Positions 25,311 to 34,458 of a DNA stretch of 64,000 nucleotides are shown here, piece after piece (position 1 is the stretch's first letter; every line of letters starts with the position of its first letter). The stretch covers positions 1 through 64,000 of the forward strand of contig JACKCG010000002.1 of NCBI GenBank assembly GCA_020634135.1, written 5' to 3'. The notes under the pieces are model-generated. The model worked only from the letters and a program-made list of their open reading frames with translations. It was not told where the DNA came from and did no database searches. Made by a program: the position numbers and the translations under genes. The stretch comes from Anaerolineaceae bacterium (GTDB lineage Bacteria > Chloroflexota > Anaerolineae > Aggregatilineales > Phototrophicaceae).

Positions 25311-26245
25311 GACTGCCGCTTCCTCCGCCGGAAGATTCGCCAGCGCCCACGCTGGTCTGGTGGCGCATCCTGAGGGAGCATCTCTTGCAGTGCGGCGGCA
25401 GCATCATCGTTTTCGTCGGTTTCCGGGCGCAGCAGCACCCCTTCCGGGCGAATTTCAACGGCGATACGCGGCGCATCGGCCAGGTGTGCCCGCACGCCCT
25501 CCGGCAATTTGATACTCCCACCGTTATCCAGTCGTGGCGCGTCTTCGGCCTCGTTATGGTTCAGCTCTTGCCCCAGTGCGCCGTCACGCAGCGTCAACAC
25601 GCGGTCAGCGTAGTTGGCGATTGCCATATCGTGCGTCACCATCAGGATTGTCAGGCCGTAACGGTTACGCAAGTCATGGAGCAGGTCCATCACCTGGGCG
25701 GCGGTGCGCCGGTCAAGCGCCCCGGTGATTTCATCCGCCAGTAAGAGCGCCGGGTGGTTCGCCAGGGCGACGGCCACTGCAACGCGCTGCTGCATCCCGC
25801 CGGAAAGCGCCCCTGGCCGTTTGCGCTGGTGGTCAGTTAAGCCCACTGCTTCGAGCAGTTCATTGGCCCGTTTCCCGCGTTCCCAGGGGGGAATACCGGC
25901 CATCATCATGGGCAGGGTGATGTTGCGCCGCGCCGAACGGTGGGGGAGCAGGTTACGTTCGACCTGCTGCCACACGAAGCCGACGCGCTTCAGGCGGTAA
26001 TCGGCTAACTGTTTGCCCTTGAATTCCAGCAGATTCTGGCCGTCTACCATCAACTGCCCGGCAGTAGGCGTATCCAGCCCGCCGAGCAGGTTGAGCAGCG
26101 AGCTTTTGCCCGCGCCGCTGGGGCCGATAATCGCCACCATTTCGGTGCGTTCCATTTCAAAGTCAATACCACGCAGCGCCACAATTTCATGGTTGCTGAC
26201 GCGATAGGCTTTGACGACCTGCCTGCATTGAATATACGGTGTCAT
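25307..26245 (-). CDS. ABC transporter ATP-binding protein, MacB type with C-terminal extension
   Basis: The ATPase core has Walker A GPSGAGKSS, Q-loop FVWQQ, signature LSGGMQQRVAVAVAL, Walker B ALLLADEITGALD and H-loop MVTHD. After ~230 residues an extra ~80-residue tail follows (IAVEIRPEGVLLRPETDEND, then a basic end RRRKRQS) not present in the sister ATPase. The signature has GM where GQ is commoner, and the Walker B Pro is replaced by Ile (DEITG), as seen in some MacB homologues. It starts 2 bases after the adaptor gene's stop and overlaps the next gene by four bases. Confidence 0.9.
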   Translation of the reverse strand: MTPYIQCRQVVKAYRVSNHEIVALRGIDFEMERTEMVAIIGPSGAGKSSLLNLLGGLDTPTAGQLMVDGQNLLEFKGKQLADYRLKRVGFVWQQVERNLLPHRSARRNITLPMMMAGIPPWERGKRANELLEAVGLTDHQRKRPGALSGGMQQRVAVAVALANHPALLLADEITGALDRRTAAQVMDLLHDLRNRYGLTILMVTHDMAIANYADRVLTLRDGALGQELNHNEAEDAPRLDNGGSIKLPEGVRAHLADAPRIAVEIRPEGVLLRPETDENDDAAAALQEMLPQDAPPDQRGRWRIFRRRKRQS

Positions 26246-26247
26246 CC

Positions 26248-27615
26248 CTATGGCCCCTGTACCACGTCGCCTTCGTTCACGCCGCTGATAATCTCGACGC
26301 GCTCATCGGTTTGCAGGCCAATCTGCACATCCACGCTGCGCGGGCCGTCGGGCGTATCCAGCACTACGAACGTCCGGTTCTGGAAGGTGCGTATCGCGGC
26401 GGGCGGCAGCCAGAGGACATCTTCGCGCACCTGTAACGGCATTTCGACCTCGATCAACTGGTTGGTTGCCACGTTTGCCAGCGAAGCCGCCACACGGGTT
26501 GTCTGGTCGGCATCGCGGGAACTCAACGGAATCTGGCGGACGACGCACTGTACGGCGCTCTCCGGGTCGTTAATCACCTGGCACACGCCGACCAGCCCCA
26601 CGCTCAACTGCTGGGCATCGCCAATCGCCAGGCTGGCAACGGCTTCTTTTGGTTCTGGCCGCCCAATTGTGATGACCGTTGTGAAGGCCTGCACCTGGTC
26701 GCCAGGGCGAATCGTGACTTCCAGGACTTCCCCGGCAATCGGCGCGTACAATGATGAACGAGCGATGTCGGCGTTGATCTGGTCAATGTTCAACTGGGCC
26801 GAACGTATTGACTGCTCATCCGGGCTGGCGCTGGTGCGTGCCTGTTCGAGATTGAGTTCCGCCTGGATAACCGAGTTTTCCGCCTGGGCGATACTGAACT
26901 GGTGATTGTTGAAATTCTGCGCCGCCGAATAATACTGGTTCTGCGCGTTCTTCACGCCGTTCTCTGCGCTCTGAAGCTGCTGGTAAGCACTGTCCACCAC
27001 CGACGCCGGGTTATCCGGGCGGCTGATGGCATCGTTATAGCTGCGGCGGGCGTTCGCCAGCGATTGCTCGGCGCTCTCCAGGCTGAGTCGCGCCGATTCC
27101 AGTGAAGTCCAGGGGCTGCTGGCGCGGGTATTTTCCAGTTGCAGCCGGGCATTTGCCAGCGAGATCTCAGCATTGGCGACTGACTGCACATTGCCCGCCG
27201 TGCCGGATTCGACGCTTTGCTGCGCTGTTTCGAGCTGTAGCTGCGCCGAGGCCAGTTGGTTTTCCAGACTGGTGATCTCATAGTCGGCCAGCAGATCACC
27301 CGCGTTTACCGTGTCGCCACGCTGGACGTTCACGCGGCGGATCGTCCCGCTGATCTCGAAGGATAGCTGCAACTGGTCACGGGGCTGCCAGCGCCCGGTG
27401 AATTCGAGCAAGTCCTGCACCACACCGCGCTGGACGAGATATGTCGGGCGGGCGACTGCCGGGGCTGTCGGAATCGGCGTGGAGGTAGGGGCAGCCTGCT
27501 GCTGGGCCTCGCTGCCGGTATTCAGGGTTTCGACACCTGAGCACGCGGCGAGCGATACCAGCGCGAGGGGCAGCAGTATCCGAGTAATATGACGATGCAA
27601 CAACGAACCCAACAT
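26248..27615 (-). CDS. HlyD/MacA-type efflux adaptor lipoprotein
   Basis: ATG 27615 is chosen because AAAGGAG lies upstream and a lipoprotein signal begins there (ILLPLALVSLAAC). The mature protein has a lipoyl/barrel-sandwich half (QRGDTVNAGDLLADYE), a long helical hairpin rich in Ala/Gln/Ser (LENQLASAQLQLETAQ and later repeats, ~residues 105-290), the second lipoyl half (YAPIAGEVLEVTIRPGDQV) and a beta-barrel end. Such adaptors link an inner-membrane exporter to the outside. It sits between permease and ATPase genes of the same strand, so it belongs to this MacAB-like system. Confidence 0.88.
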   Translation of the reverse strand: MLGSLLHRHITRILLPLALVSLAACSGVETLNTGSEAQQQAAPTSTPIPTAPAVARPTYLVQRGVVQDLLEFTGRWQPRDQLQLSFEISGTIRRVNVQRGDTVNAGDLLADYEITSLENQLASAQLQLETAQQSVESGTAGNVQSVANAEISLANARLQLENTRASSPWTSLESARLSLESAEQSLANARRSYNDAISRPDNPASVVDSAYQQLQSAENGVKNAQNQYYSAAQNFNNHQFSIAQAENSVIQAELNLEQARTSASPDEQSIRSAQLNIDQINADIARSSLYAPIAGEVLEVTIRPGDQVQAFTTVITIGRPEPKEAVASLAIGDAQQLSVGLVGVCQVINDPESAVQCVVRQIPLSSRDADQTTRVAASLANVATNQLIEVEMPLQVREDVLWLPPAAIRTFQNRTFVVLDTPDGPRSVDVQIGLQTDERVEIISGVNEGDVVQGP

Positions 27616-27772
27616 GAATGTGAACTCCTTTGGCCGCTGGCTACTGGCTGCTGGCCGCCAGGATATTAACAACAATAAGAACTGCGGGTTGGTGCCGGGG
27701 AGCGCCAAATTGTGCTCCCGGTGGATGTATGCTGACCTTCCAGCCAACAGCCAGCGGCCAACAGCCAACCTG

Positions 27773-30529
27773 TTACACCTCGCCCATTTTAATCACCGTA
27801 GACAGCCGTTCCCGCCCCAGGAAAATTGTGGTGAAGAGCGTAACCGCCAGCAGTACGGTGGCGAAGGCGGCGTACACCAGGATTATGTCACCCCAGGCGA
27901 CCCGTATCAGGTACGGGGGCAGCCCGCCGCTGAAGTCGAGCAGCGGCAGGAACAGCAGGGTGGTCACCACGCCAATCGTTGTGCCGCTCAGGATACCGCT
28001 GGTCGCCGCGATTCCCTGTAAAAACATCAGGTACATGCCGACAGCGCCGCCGCTTAACCCCATCGCCCGCAGGGAGCCGAGTTGGGTGGACTGCGCCTGG
28101 AATGAGGCTGCGCTCTGAATCGCCGCGCCGACCAGGGTCAGCACAATTGAAGCCACAAACCCTACTGAAAGAAAGCCCAACACGCCGCGCCGCGAGGGGG
28201 CGGCCTGTGCTTCTCGCAGGGCGGCTTCCGGGTCGAGCCAGCGCAGCACCGGGTAGCCCAGGGCGTATACCTGCTGGCGCACCGCTGCCACATCCGCGCC
28301 GGAGTCCAGACGCATCCAGATGTCATAGGGGAGTTCTGTTCCCACGGCTTCAAAGACCGGCTGTAAATTGGTGATTGCGAAGAAGCCGGTATTCGGATCG
28401 AGCGTGGGGAAGTAATCCACATAGCCGACAATCGGCACTTTGCTCTCGTGCCAGGCGTTCAGCGCCGAGACCTGCATTGTCACTTCCTGGTTGATCGCCA
28501 GGTTGTAGGTTTCCGCCATTTTCCGGTTAATGATGATGCCGGTACGGTTGCCCGCCAGCTTATTGAACAGGTCCGCCATCGGCTCGGCAGCGTAATCGTC
28601 ACGGGCGCGAATCACTTCGGCAATCGTGGCGCGGTCAATGCCCAGCACCGTGCCGTCCACGCGCTGCGATGCCAGGACGAGCCGCGCCGAGTAGCGCCCC
28701 GCCGGAGAGACTGCCGCCACGCCCTCAACGGTGAGCAGGTCATCTACCGGCAGGTTGGTATAGCCGGTGACGGTCTGGGTGGTCTGGCCGCTGGCGTCGG
28801 TGCTGCTCTCGGTTTCGGCGGAAGAAACCACGATCAACATGGCATCGGCGCCGATGCCGTAGTCAATCGAATCCTTCAGGCTGCGGTCTAAGGTACTCGC
28901 CATCGAAGCTGTGAATCCGGTCAGGCTGAGTGTGAAGCACATCATGAGCAGTGTTCCCCGGTAGCGCCCGATGGAGCGGGTCAGTTCGCGCAGCGCCATC
29001 AGCAGGACCAGGTCGCTGCTATAGGCGATGATGCCGCCCACGACCCGCAGCAGGAAAGGCCATATCCGCAGGAACAGCAGGGTAATCCCCAGTGAAAACA
29101 GGGTCGGCGCGATAAACACCAGCGGATCGCTGAAGGGGTCTTTGGCGTTCGTTACCAGGCCGCCCTGCCGCCAGAGCGTATAGAATACGTAGAGCGCCGG
29201 GAGCAGTACGGCGAAATCAAGATACGCCCGCTGCCACCAGGCTTTGGTCACCCGTGCCTGCTGCTGGCGGTAGCTGGTGATCGTCTGGCGCATGGTGCGC
29301 CACGCCAGGATCAGGCCGCTGCTGGCGGCCAACAGACCGGTTGCCAGGCCGACCAGCACCACTTCGGCGGTAAACGGCGCTGTCAGAACGTCCGTACCGT
29401 TGAAGCGCAGGAATGACGTAGTTTGCCCGACGAGCCGCACGACACCGGGAGACAGCGCCATGCCAATCCCCAGCGCCACGCCCGCCAGAATCAGCCACAT
29501 CAGGGCGTGAATCATCAGCAGTACCCGGCGGCTCATGCCCCGGCTGCGGAGCGTCACGTCTTCGGTTTGCTGGCGGCTTACCAGCAGCCCGGCCACCATG
29601 ATAACGAAATACAGCACCAGCCCGCCCACCGGCAAGATCACAATAACAAGCTGCTGGGTGAGTTGGGTCACGGTTTCATTGAAGGCACTCAGGCCATCGG
29701 TGGGGGAAAGATCAAGCCGGATGCCGGGCAGCGCCGCCGTGACACCCCGTTCACCGTTGATGATATTCCCTAACAGGCCGTCTACATCCGATGTTTTGAC
29801 ATTCGTCCCGTCGAAGATCAGAAACCAGTCGGTTTCTTCCACCGGGCGTTCGATCTCGCCCGTCATGCTCCATAGGACATCCTGCGGGACGAGAATCACC
29901 TGGTCAAAGAACTTGGGCGGGAAAATCCAGGATGTGTCGTTACTGTTGACGGGAGTCCACAGCGCCGCGACACGAAATTCCAGTGACGCCGCGCCGGAAC
30001 GGGCGACGCTCAGGATGTCTCCCTGCTGCACGCCCATCTGATATAGCATTTTCTCTGAAATCAGGACGGGAATGGGTTCGCCCTCGGCGGATGGTTCGGC
30101 GGGCCACTCCCCGGAGACAATCTGAATCTGTTCGTCCGCCCCTTCTAACGTGCCGACGGTAAACGCCCCCAGCGGCGCGCCATCCTGGAGACGTACCGTC
30201 CAGGCCCCGCCGCTGATATAGCGCACTTCACGGGCGGTGGGCAGGCCAATCGTATCCACAAAGCTGCCCTCAATGGCAGCGGTGGCGCTGGTGACATCGG
30301 CCTGGGTGATATTGCCCTGCCAGCTCCCCAGGTAACGGAAACGGAAGGCATAAGCCGGGTCGCTGAGGTGGGACGCCAAGAGGCCGGTATTCACCGCATC
30401 TACATAGAGCAGCAGGCTCAATGTCAGTGTGGTTGCCGCCGAAAGCCCCACCAGCACCCATATCACGAGGATACGGTGCCGCCACAGGCGTTCCAGCGTA
30501 AACAGCAGCGTGTCGAGCAGTCGAAACAT
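27773..30529 (-). CDS. Large FtsX/MacB-type ABC transporter permease
   Basis: About 918 residues from ATG 30529 (GTG/ATG alternatives up to 30550). One N-terminal helix (ILVIWVLVGLSAATTLTLSLLLY) is followed by a ~240-residue periplasmic domain, a first FtsX core (LVIVILPVGGLVLYFVIMV, MIHALMWLILAGVALGIG, VVLVGLATGLLAASSG), more helices (~450-560), a second extracellular domain (~570-790) and a final FtsX core (VLGFLSVGFVASIVLTLVG, YLMFLQGIAATSGILSG, IILVYAAFATVLLAVT). The duplicated layout is typical of macrolide/lipoprotein-type exporters that push substrates from the outer leaflet. A hairpin at 30592 separates it from the solute-binding gene upstream. Confidence 0.88.
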   Translation of the reverse strand: MFRLLDTLLFTLERLWRHRILVIWVLVGLSAATTLTLSLLLYVDAVNTGLLASHLSDPAYAFRFRYLGSWQGNITQADVTSATAAIEGSFVDTIGLPTAREVRYISGGAWTVRLQDGAPLGAFTVGTLEGADEQIQIVSGEWPAEPSAEGEPIPVLISEKMLYQMGVQQGDILSVARSGAASLEFRVAALWTPVNSNDTSWIFPPKFFDQVILVPQDVLWSMTGEIERPVEETDWFLIFDGTNVKTSDVDGLLGNIINGERGVTAALPGIRLDLSPTDGLSAFNETVTQLTQQLVIVILPVGGLVLYFVIMVAGLLVSRQQTEDVTLRSRGMSRRVLLMIHALMWLILAGVALGIGMALSPGVVRLVGQTTSFLRFNGTDVLTAPFTAEVVLVGLATGLLAASSGLILAWRTMRQTITSYRQQQARVTKAWWQRAYLDFAVLLPALYVFYTLWRQGGLVTNAKDPFSDPLVFIAPTLFSLGITLLFLRIWPFLLRVVGGIIAYSSDLVLLMALRELTRSIGRYRGTLLMMCFTLSLTGFTASMASTLDRSLKDSIDYGIGADAMLIVVSSAETESSTDASGQTTQTVTGYTNLPVDDLLTVEGVAAVSPAGRYSARLVLASQRVDGTVLGIDRATIAEVIRARDDYAAEPMADLFNKLAGNRTGIIINRKMAETYNLAINQEVTMQVSALNAWHESKVPIVGYVDYFPTLDPNTGFFAITNLQPVFEAVGTELPYDIWMRLDSGADVAAVRQQVYALGYPVLRWLDPEAALREAQAAPSRRGVLGFLSVGFVASIVLTLVGAAIQSAASFQAQSTQLGSLRAMGLSGGAVGMYLMFLQGIAATSGILSGTTIGVVTTLLFLPLLDFSGGLPPYLIRVAWGDIILVYAAFATVLLAVTLFTTIFLGRERLSTVIKMGEV

Positions 30530-30591
30530 GGCGCGTCGCGTCCCGGTCAATCCATCGTTCGTCGTTGATTTAGCATAGCATTCTATGGAAC

Positions 30592-30624
30592 AGGGTTGAA
30601 GGGGAAAACTGTCCTTTCAACCCT
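30592..30624 (-). terminator. Hairpin between the solute-binding and permease genes
   Basis: AGGGTTGAA (30592-30600) and TTCAACCCT (30616-30624) form a 9-bp stem with a 15-base loop. It lies right after the stop of the minus-strand gene 30643. No clear T-run follows on that strand, so it may be a weak terminator or an mRNA-stabilising stem that separates expression of the two genes. Confidence 0.5.
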
Positions 30625-30642
30625 GCTTGGGTTAGAGATGGA

Positions 30643-33336
30643 TTACCCGCCCGCCCGTCCAAAACCGATCAGCGAGCTGAACCCGGGGTCAACCTTGGTG
30701 GCACACTCGGCGATCTGCTGGAAACCAGCCCCAGGATTATCACTGGCGACATCCACCGGCGGCAGGGCTGCCACGCATTCGAGGTAGCCATCGGCGTAAA
30801 TCTGCGCCTGGGCTAAACCGGCCTCTAAGTCACCATCATTGAGAACATAGTCATCGAAGACCTGGTTCAGCCACAGGTTAAGGATGGCACTCGCGGGGTC
30901 GCCGCCGGTAGTCAGGCTGGTCAGTGTGATCGTGTTCGGGTCGCCCAGCAGACGGTCAAACTCCAGATAGGCGTCTATTGTGTCCTGTCCTTCCGTCGCC
31001 AGCAGCGCCGGGTCGTTGATGGCCGAACGGCGGGCGGGCATCCCCCCGATGAGGGAGGTGTTCTGGGCAATGGTGCTGATCCAGCGGTAGCAGGCATCCG
31101 GGTTTTGAGCAGAGGCGCTGATATAGGCCGTGTACATGCTGTAGGAGACGGCGTTGTACTGCAAGCCAGTGGGGTAGGTGGTCATCAGGTAGTCATTATT
31201 GGATGCCGCGCCACCAGGGCCACCCTGCCCGCCACCTGGCCCGCGTCCAAATCCCTGTCCACGCCCGCCAAAGGCCTGGGTGCGGATGGGCGATTCATCG
31301 TCCGCGCCACCGAGGATAACCACGAAGCCGCCACCTTGTTCGCTGTTATAGGCAATATAACCCTGCTTGGCGAGGTCAAGCACCTGGCGGATCGCATCTA
31401 CTGTGGCCGGGTCGTTGAAATTGGCCGTCGGCGGGTTGGTACGGTAGTCCAGCGGCGTGCCGCCGTAGGCCGCGATGAGCAGCAGCAGCGAAGTGCCGCT
31501 GTCCTGTGGGGCAAAAGGAGTCGGGTCTTCCGGGTAAACCTTGAGCGCCTGTAGAGCGTTCACAAATTCATCCACCGTCCAGCCGCCTTCGGGTTCAGGG
31601 ACACCGGCACGCGCGAACGCCGCCGGATCGTACTCCATCACCTGCGGGCTGAGCGTCAGCGGCAGCGCCCAGGTTTTGTTATCCTGCTGCACCTGCGCCA
31701 GCACCCCGGAAACCATGTCGTTCGGATCGAAGGTCGGGTCGCTGTTCAGATACGGGTCGAGGTTGAGAATGGTCGTTAAATCCGTGTCCGCCACCGAGTT
31801 GGTCGGCAGCACGTAACAGTCATAGGTTGCCGCGTCATCGCTGGATGAGATGCGCGGGTCGCCACCGGCATCCATAATGATTTCCCCGACCTGGGGATCA
31901 TTGGCGACGAACTCATTTATCAAGGCCTGCCACTGATCTTCGTTAGGCAGCCCGCCCAGACGGAACAGCGAGCTATAGCCGAAATTCAGGGAGATTTCCC
32001 CGGCGGCCAGTACCACCGGCAAGTCCGGGCTGGCGACTGTAATCACCGTATCCGCGCCGATGTCGGCTGCCGTTTGCAGGTTGGCGATGGCGGCGGCTTC
32101 GGCATCCAGCAGCGCGGTACGGGCATCCAATCCCTCTGTCTGCATACTCTGAATGGCCTGGGCAACATACGAGCTGAACCGCAGTTCGGATGCGCCGATG
32201 CCGGTGGGCAGCGCTTCGCCCAGGATGGCTTCAGTGGCTGCGTCAACGGCGCGGAAACGAAAACCCCCGCCGGGGCCACCGGTATTATTGCTGACTTCGA
32301 CACCCAGCATACTCTGGCGTGCGGCGCGGATGCCGAAGGGGTTGTTTGTCGCTTCGGGGCTGCTGGTCAGGAATTTCGCCAGGTCATAGGCCAGTTCCGG
32401 GTAAAGCGTCCCTTTGCTGACGGCGACTGCCTGGGCATCGAGTTCGGCATGGCCGCCCGGCAGAATCACATCTACGCGGGTATTCTGCTGGTTGTTCGGG
32501 CCACCGCCGCCAAAGAAGCCGGTGCCAATGGTCATTGGCAGGTCGTTCGCGCCTTCCTGAAAACCGACGGTCACAATGCCTTCGTCTACCATCTCATACC
32601 AGGTTGTCAGCAGGGCTTCCAAATCCGATGTCGCCAGCATCGGGGCTTCCGGCAGCGTGTTCATATCGTAGAAGCCATGCCCCAGCAAACTGCGCAGCAG
32701 CAGCGCCACGCCCTCCGCATTAGAAACCAACAGCCCTGGGGAGGTGACTGCACCGGAGGGGTCAAATTCGGTCAACTGGCGAGCGGCATAAGCCAGGTCA
32801 TCCAGCGTCCAACGGGGGTCGGGATACGCCAGCCCTAATTCATCAAAGGCGGCCTGGTCGTAACTCATGGTGTTCAGGCTGGTGGAAACCGGCAGCGCCC
32901 ACAAGCCGCGATCCCACTGGAAAGCCTGGTACAGCGCGGGGTAGAAGTCGTCCGAATTGAGTGTAGGGTCGCCATTCGCCAGCGGCATGAGGTCGAGGTA
33001 GTATCCGGCGCGGGTGGCTTCCACCGTCAGGTTGTCGCTGGTGACAACCACCACGTCGGCGGCGCTCACATATTCCGCAATCGATTCCAGATGGCCGCTG
33101 ACATCGCTGGCAGCCTGGGACGGGAACAGGGTCTCCGTGCCACCATCCACGACCTGAACCTGAACGCCGTATTGTTGCTCAAACGGGGCCAGAACTTCTG
33201 GCGTAAAGACATCAAGCATGAACTGCGGCACAGCAATCTGTAGGATGACACTTCCTTGCGCGCCTACCGCCGGGACAATGCCAACGACCAGCGCCAGGAC
33301 ACATAATCCAACTAGCAAACGTCCTTTGTACGTCAT
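30643..33336 (-). CDS. Secreted protein with two fused solute-binding domains
   Basis: The start is ATG 33336 (signal peptide LLVGLCVLALVVGIVPAVGAQ). The ~897-residue mature protein has two type-1 extracellular solute-binding halves in tandem. The first (~25-420) has FTPEVLAPFEQQYGVQVQVV and WALPVSTSLNTMSYDQAAF; the second (~440-890) has WQALINEFVAND and TWALPLTLSPQVMEYDPAAF, with the same trace of ALP-x-S-x-x-x-M-x-Y-D. A Gly-rich insert (GRGQGFGRGPGGG) near residue ~720 breaks the second half. Such proteins capture sugars or oligomers for import permeases, but no import permease is near. No lipobox is seen. It may act as a receptor for the MacAB-like exporter below or for a transporter elsewhere. 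Confidence 0.8.
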   Translation of the reverse strand: MTYKGRLLVGLCVLALVVGIVPAVGAQGSVILQIAVPQFMLDVFTPEVLAPFEQQYGVQVQVVDGGTETLFPSQAASDVSGHLESIAEYVSAADVVVVTSDNLTVEATRAGYYLDLMPLANGDPTLNSDDFYPALYQAFQWDRGLWALPVSTSLNTMSYDQAAFDELGLAYPDPRWTLDDLAYAARQLTEFDPSGAVTSPGLLVSNAEGVALLLRSLLGHGFYDMNTLPEAPMLATSDLEALLTTWYEMVDEGIVTVGFQEGANDLPMTIGTGFFGGGGPNNQQNTRVDVILPGGHAELDAQAVAVSKGTLYPELAYDLAKFLTSSPEATNNPFGIRAARQSMLGVEVSNNTGGPGGGFRFRAVDAATEAILGEALPTGIGASELRFSSYVAQAIQSMQTEGLDARTALLDAEAAAIANLQTAADIGADTVITVASPDLPVVLAAGEISLNFGYSSLFRLGGLPNEDQWQALINEFVANDPQVGEIIMDAGGDPRISSSDDAATYDCYVLPTNSVADTDLTTILNLDPYLNSDPTFDPNDMVSGVLAQVQQDNKTWALPLTLSPQVMEYDPAAFARAGVPEPEGGWTVDEFVNALQALKVYPEDPTPFAPQDSGTSLLLLIAAYGGTPLDYRTNPPTANFNDPATVDAIRQVLDLAKQGYIAYNSEQGGGFVVILGGADDESPIRTQAFGGRGQGFGRGPGGGQGGPGGAASNNDYLMTTYPTGLQYNAVSYSMYTAYISASAQNPDACYRWISTIAQNTSLIGGMPARRSAINDPALLATEGQDTIDAYLEFDRLLGDPNTITLTSLTTGGDPASAILNLWLNQVFDDYVLNDGDLEAGLAQAQIYADGYLECVAALPPVDVASDNPGAGFQQIAECATKVDPGFSSLIGFGRAGG

Positions 33337-33795
33337 CGCCTGCAACTCTCCTGTTGAATTCATCAAAGGTGACTACCTTATCGTGTGTAAATATTGAGAA
33401 ACGGGCAGAAACTATGGTCAGTGAGGGGCGTTCCATCCAGTTAGCCAGCCGGAAGCATCCGCGAGTACGCCTCAGCATGATGATTATCCCTCATTACCAG
33501 CCGCCAGTGTAGTCTCCACCGGTTGCGGCGTGGTTACATGCAGGTTACAAGGTCGTAATCAACAGCATCTGACGGGCTACCTGTAAATAGGCAGCCTGTT
33601 CGGATGCAACGTGCTGCAATCCACAGCGCATTGCGTGCAGGAAAGGGTAAATCGTAACAGGCTGTGAATGCCATGCTATTGATTTTTGGAGCATTTCAAA
33701 TATTATTCACAAATCTCTTGTGACTAACTTCTCAAATCGCTGTAGACTAAGCTGTAACAACATCTCAAATCCTGAATATTTACGGCGGAAATTGC
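33337..33795. other. Divergent intergenic region, no gene seen
   Basis: These 459 bases separate the solute-binding gene (-) from the response-regulator gene (+) and must carry promoters for both. The right end turns AT-rich (about 33670-33780), with TTGTGA near 33718 and TAGACT near 33743 as a poor candidate pair for the + gene. I see no ORF with coding character, hairpin terminator or repeat. Confidence 0.4.
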
Positions 33796-34167
33796 ATGGC
33801 TCACATTCTCCTCGTTGACGATAACATTCCTTTCTCCCGGGTACTGGCTCTCACGCTACAGGAATCGGGGCACCAGGTCACGGTTGGAAATGATGGTGCG
33901 GAAGGGTTGAACATACTCTCCAATAGCGGGTCGCCCGACTTCGTTGTATGCGATATTCTGATGGGTGGTATGGATGGCCTGACTTTCCTTCAGCACGTCC
34001 GGCAAAATCCGAACTGGGTTTCTATTCCGGTGGTCATGATGACCAGCGATCCCAACGTTACCCAGGAACATATCGCCATGGAATACGGCGCGAATGGCTA
34101 TCTGGTTAAGCCCTTTAGTTTCAAACTGTTAGAGGCCATTCTCCATAAACACGGCCTGATACCCTGA
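33796..34167 (+). CDS. Single-domain (CheY-like) response regulator
   Basis: The protein is 123 residues and consists of a receiver domain only: acidic pair D8/D9 (LLVDDN), phospho-acceptor Asp53 (FVVCDILMGGMDG), Thr in VVMMTSD and the conserved Lys in GYLVKPF. With no output domain it must act through protein contacts. No kinase lies next to it. The start ATG 33796 has a weak GGCGGA upstream. It is transcribed in the same direction as the sulfur cluster but separated by a putative promoter and attenuator. Confidence 0.9.
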   Translation: MAHILLVDDNIPFSRVLALTLQESGHQVTVGNDGAEGLNILSNSGSPDFVVCDILMGGMDGLTFLQHVRQNPNWVSIPVVMMTSDPNVTQEHIAMEYGANGYLVKPFSFKLLEAILHKHGLIP

Positions 34168-34204
34168 TTCCACGCTTCAAATGTAATCTTAATATTGTAA
34201 TCCC

Positions 34205-34233
34205 TTGCTTTCTATCAAAAAGCGTGATAGTCT
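34205..34233 (+). promoter_or_regulatory. Candidate promoter giving a leaderless mini-ORF
   Basis: TTGCTT (34205-34210) and TAGTCT (34228-34233) are 17 bases apart. Transcription would start about 34240-34241, right at the ATG of the Cys-rich mini-ORF (34241), which has no ribosome site of its own. Leaderless leader peptides are known from actinobacterial cysteine-gene attenuators. The hexamers are weak matches to consensus. Confidence 0.35.
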
Positions 34234-34240
34234 TTTGCTC

Positions 34241-34348
34241 ATGCGAAATACTACTGCTTTTACCGCCTATGAAATGATGTCCACCACCTGTCTGTGTATG
34301 TGTGGTATGTTGCCATTTCCTGGGCGGGTGATCCGGCGGCGCGTGTAG
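34241..34348 (+). CDS. Cys/Met-rich leader peptide (candidate attenuator uORF)
   Basis: A 35-codon ORF with the core MMSTTCLCMCGMLPFPG: three Cys codons in five positions, flanked by Met codons, and a basic end (RVIRRRV). It has no Shine-Dalgarno, starts at the predicted transcription start, and ends 27 bases before a perfect terminator hairpin. A sulfur-transfer cluster begins at 34459. A GCGGCG/CGCCGC hairpin overlaps its stop codon (about 34335-34360). Together this looks like a ribosome-stalling attenuator that senses charged tRNA-Cys or Met supply. It is too short for confident gene prediction; conservation in relatives would decide. Confidence 0.5.
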   Translation: MRNTTAFTAYEMMSTTCLCMCGMLPFPGRVIRRRV

Positions 34349-34375
34349 TTTCCGCCGCAGCGATGCGAAATTGCA

Positions 34376-34408
34376 GAGCCAACCGTCCAGGTTGGCTCTT
34401 TTTATTTT
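34376..34408 (+). terminator. Rho-independent terminator, possible attenuator
   Basis: GAGCCAACC (34376-34384) and GGTTGGCTC (34390-34398) form a perfect 9-bp stem with loop GTCCA, followed by TTTTTATTTT. It stands 208 bases after the response-regulator gene but only 27 bases after the Cys-rich mini-ORF, and 50 bases before the JAMM gene. It could end the 33796 transcript, but its position suits attenuation of the downstream operon. Confidence 0.8.
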
Positions 34409-34458
34409 CGGGCAGTAACAGCGATACCTTTGTGCCATCCGATGACAACAAGCGAGCG

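Noticed and set aside
32074..32838. A 254-codon + strand frame inside the solute-binding protein gene
   Set aside because: Its translation is low in recognisable structure and rich in Gly/Gln/Arg, while the opposite strand encodes a clear signal peptide and two binding domains.
34294..34458. N-terminal extension of the JAMM protease to 34294
   Set aside because: It would span a strong terminator hairpin and its translation looks non-coding; ATG 34459 begins right before the conserved fold.
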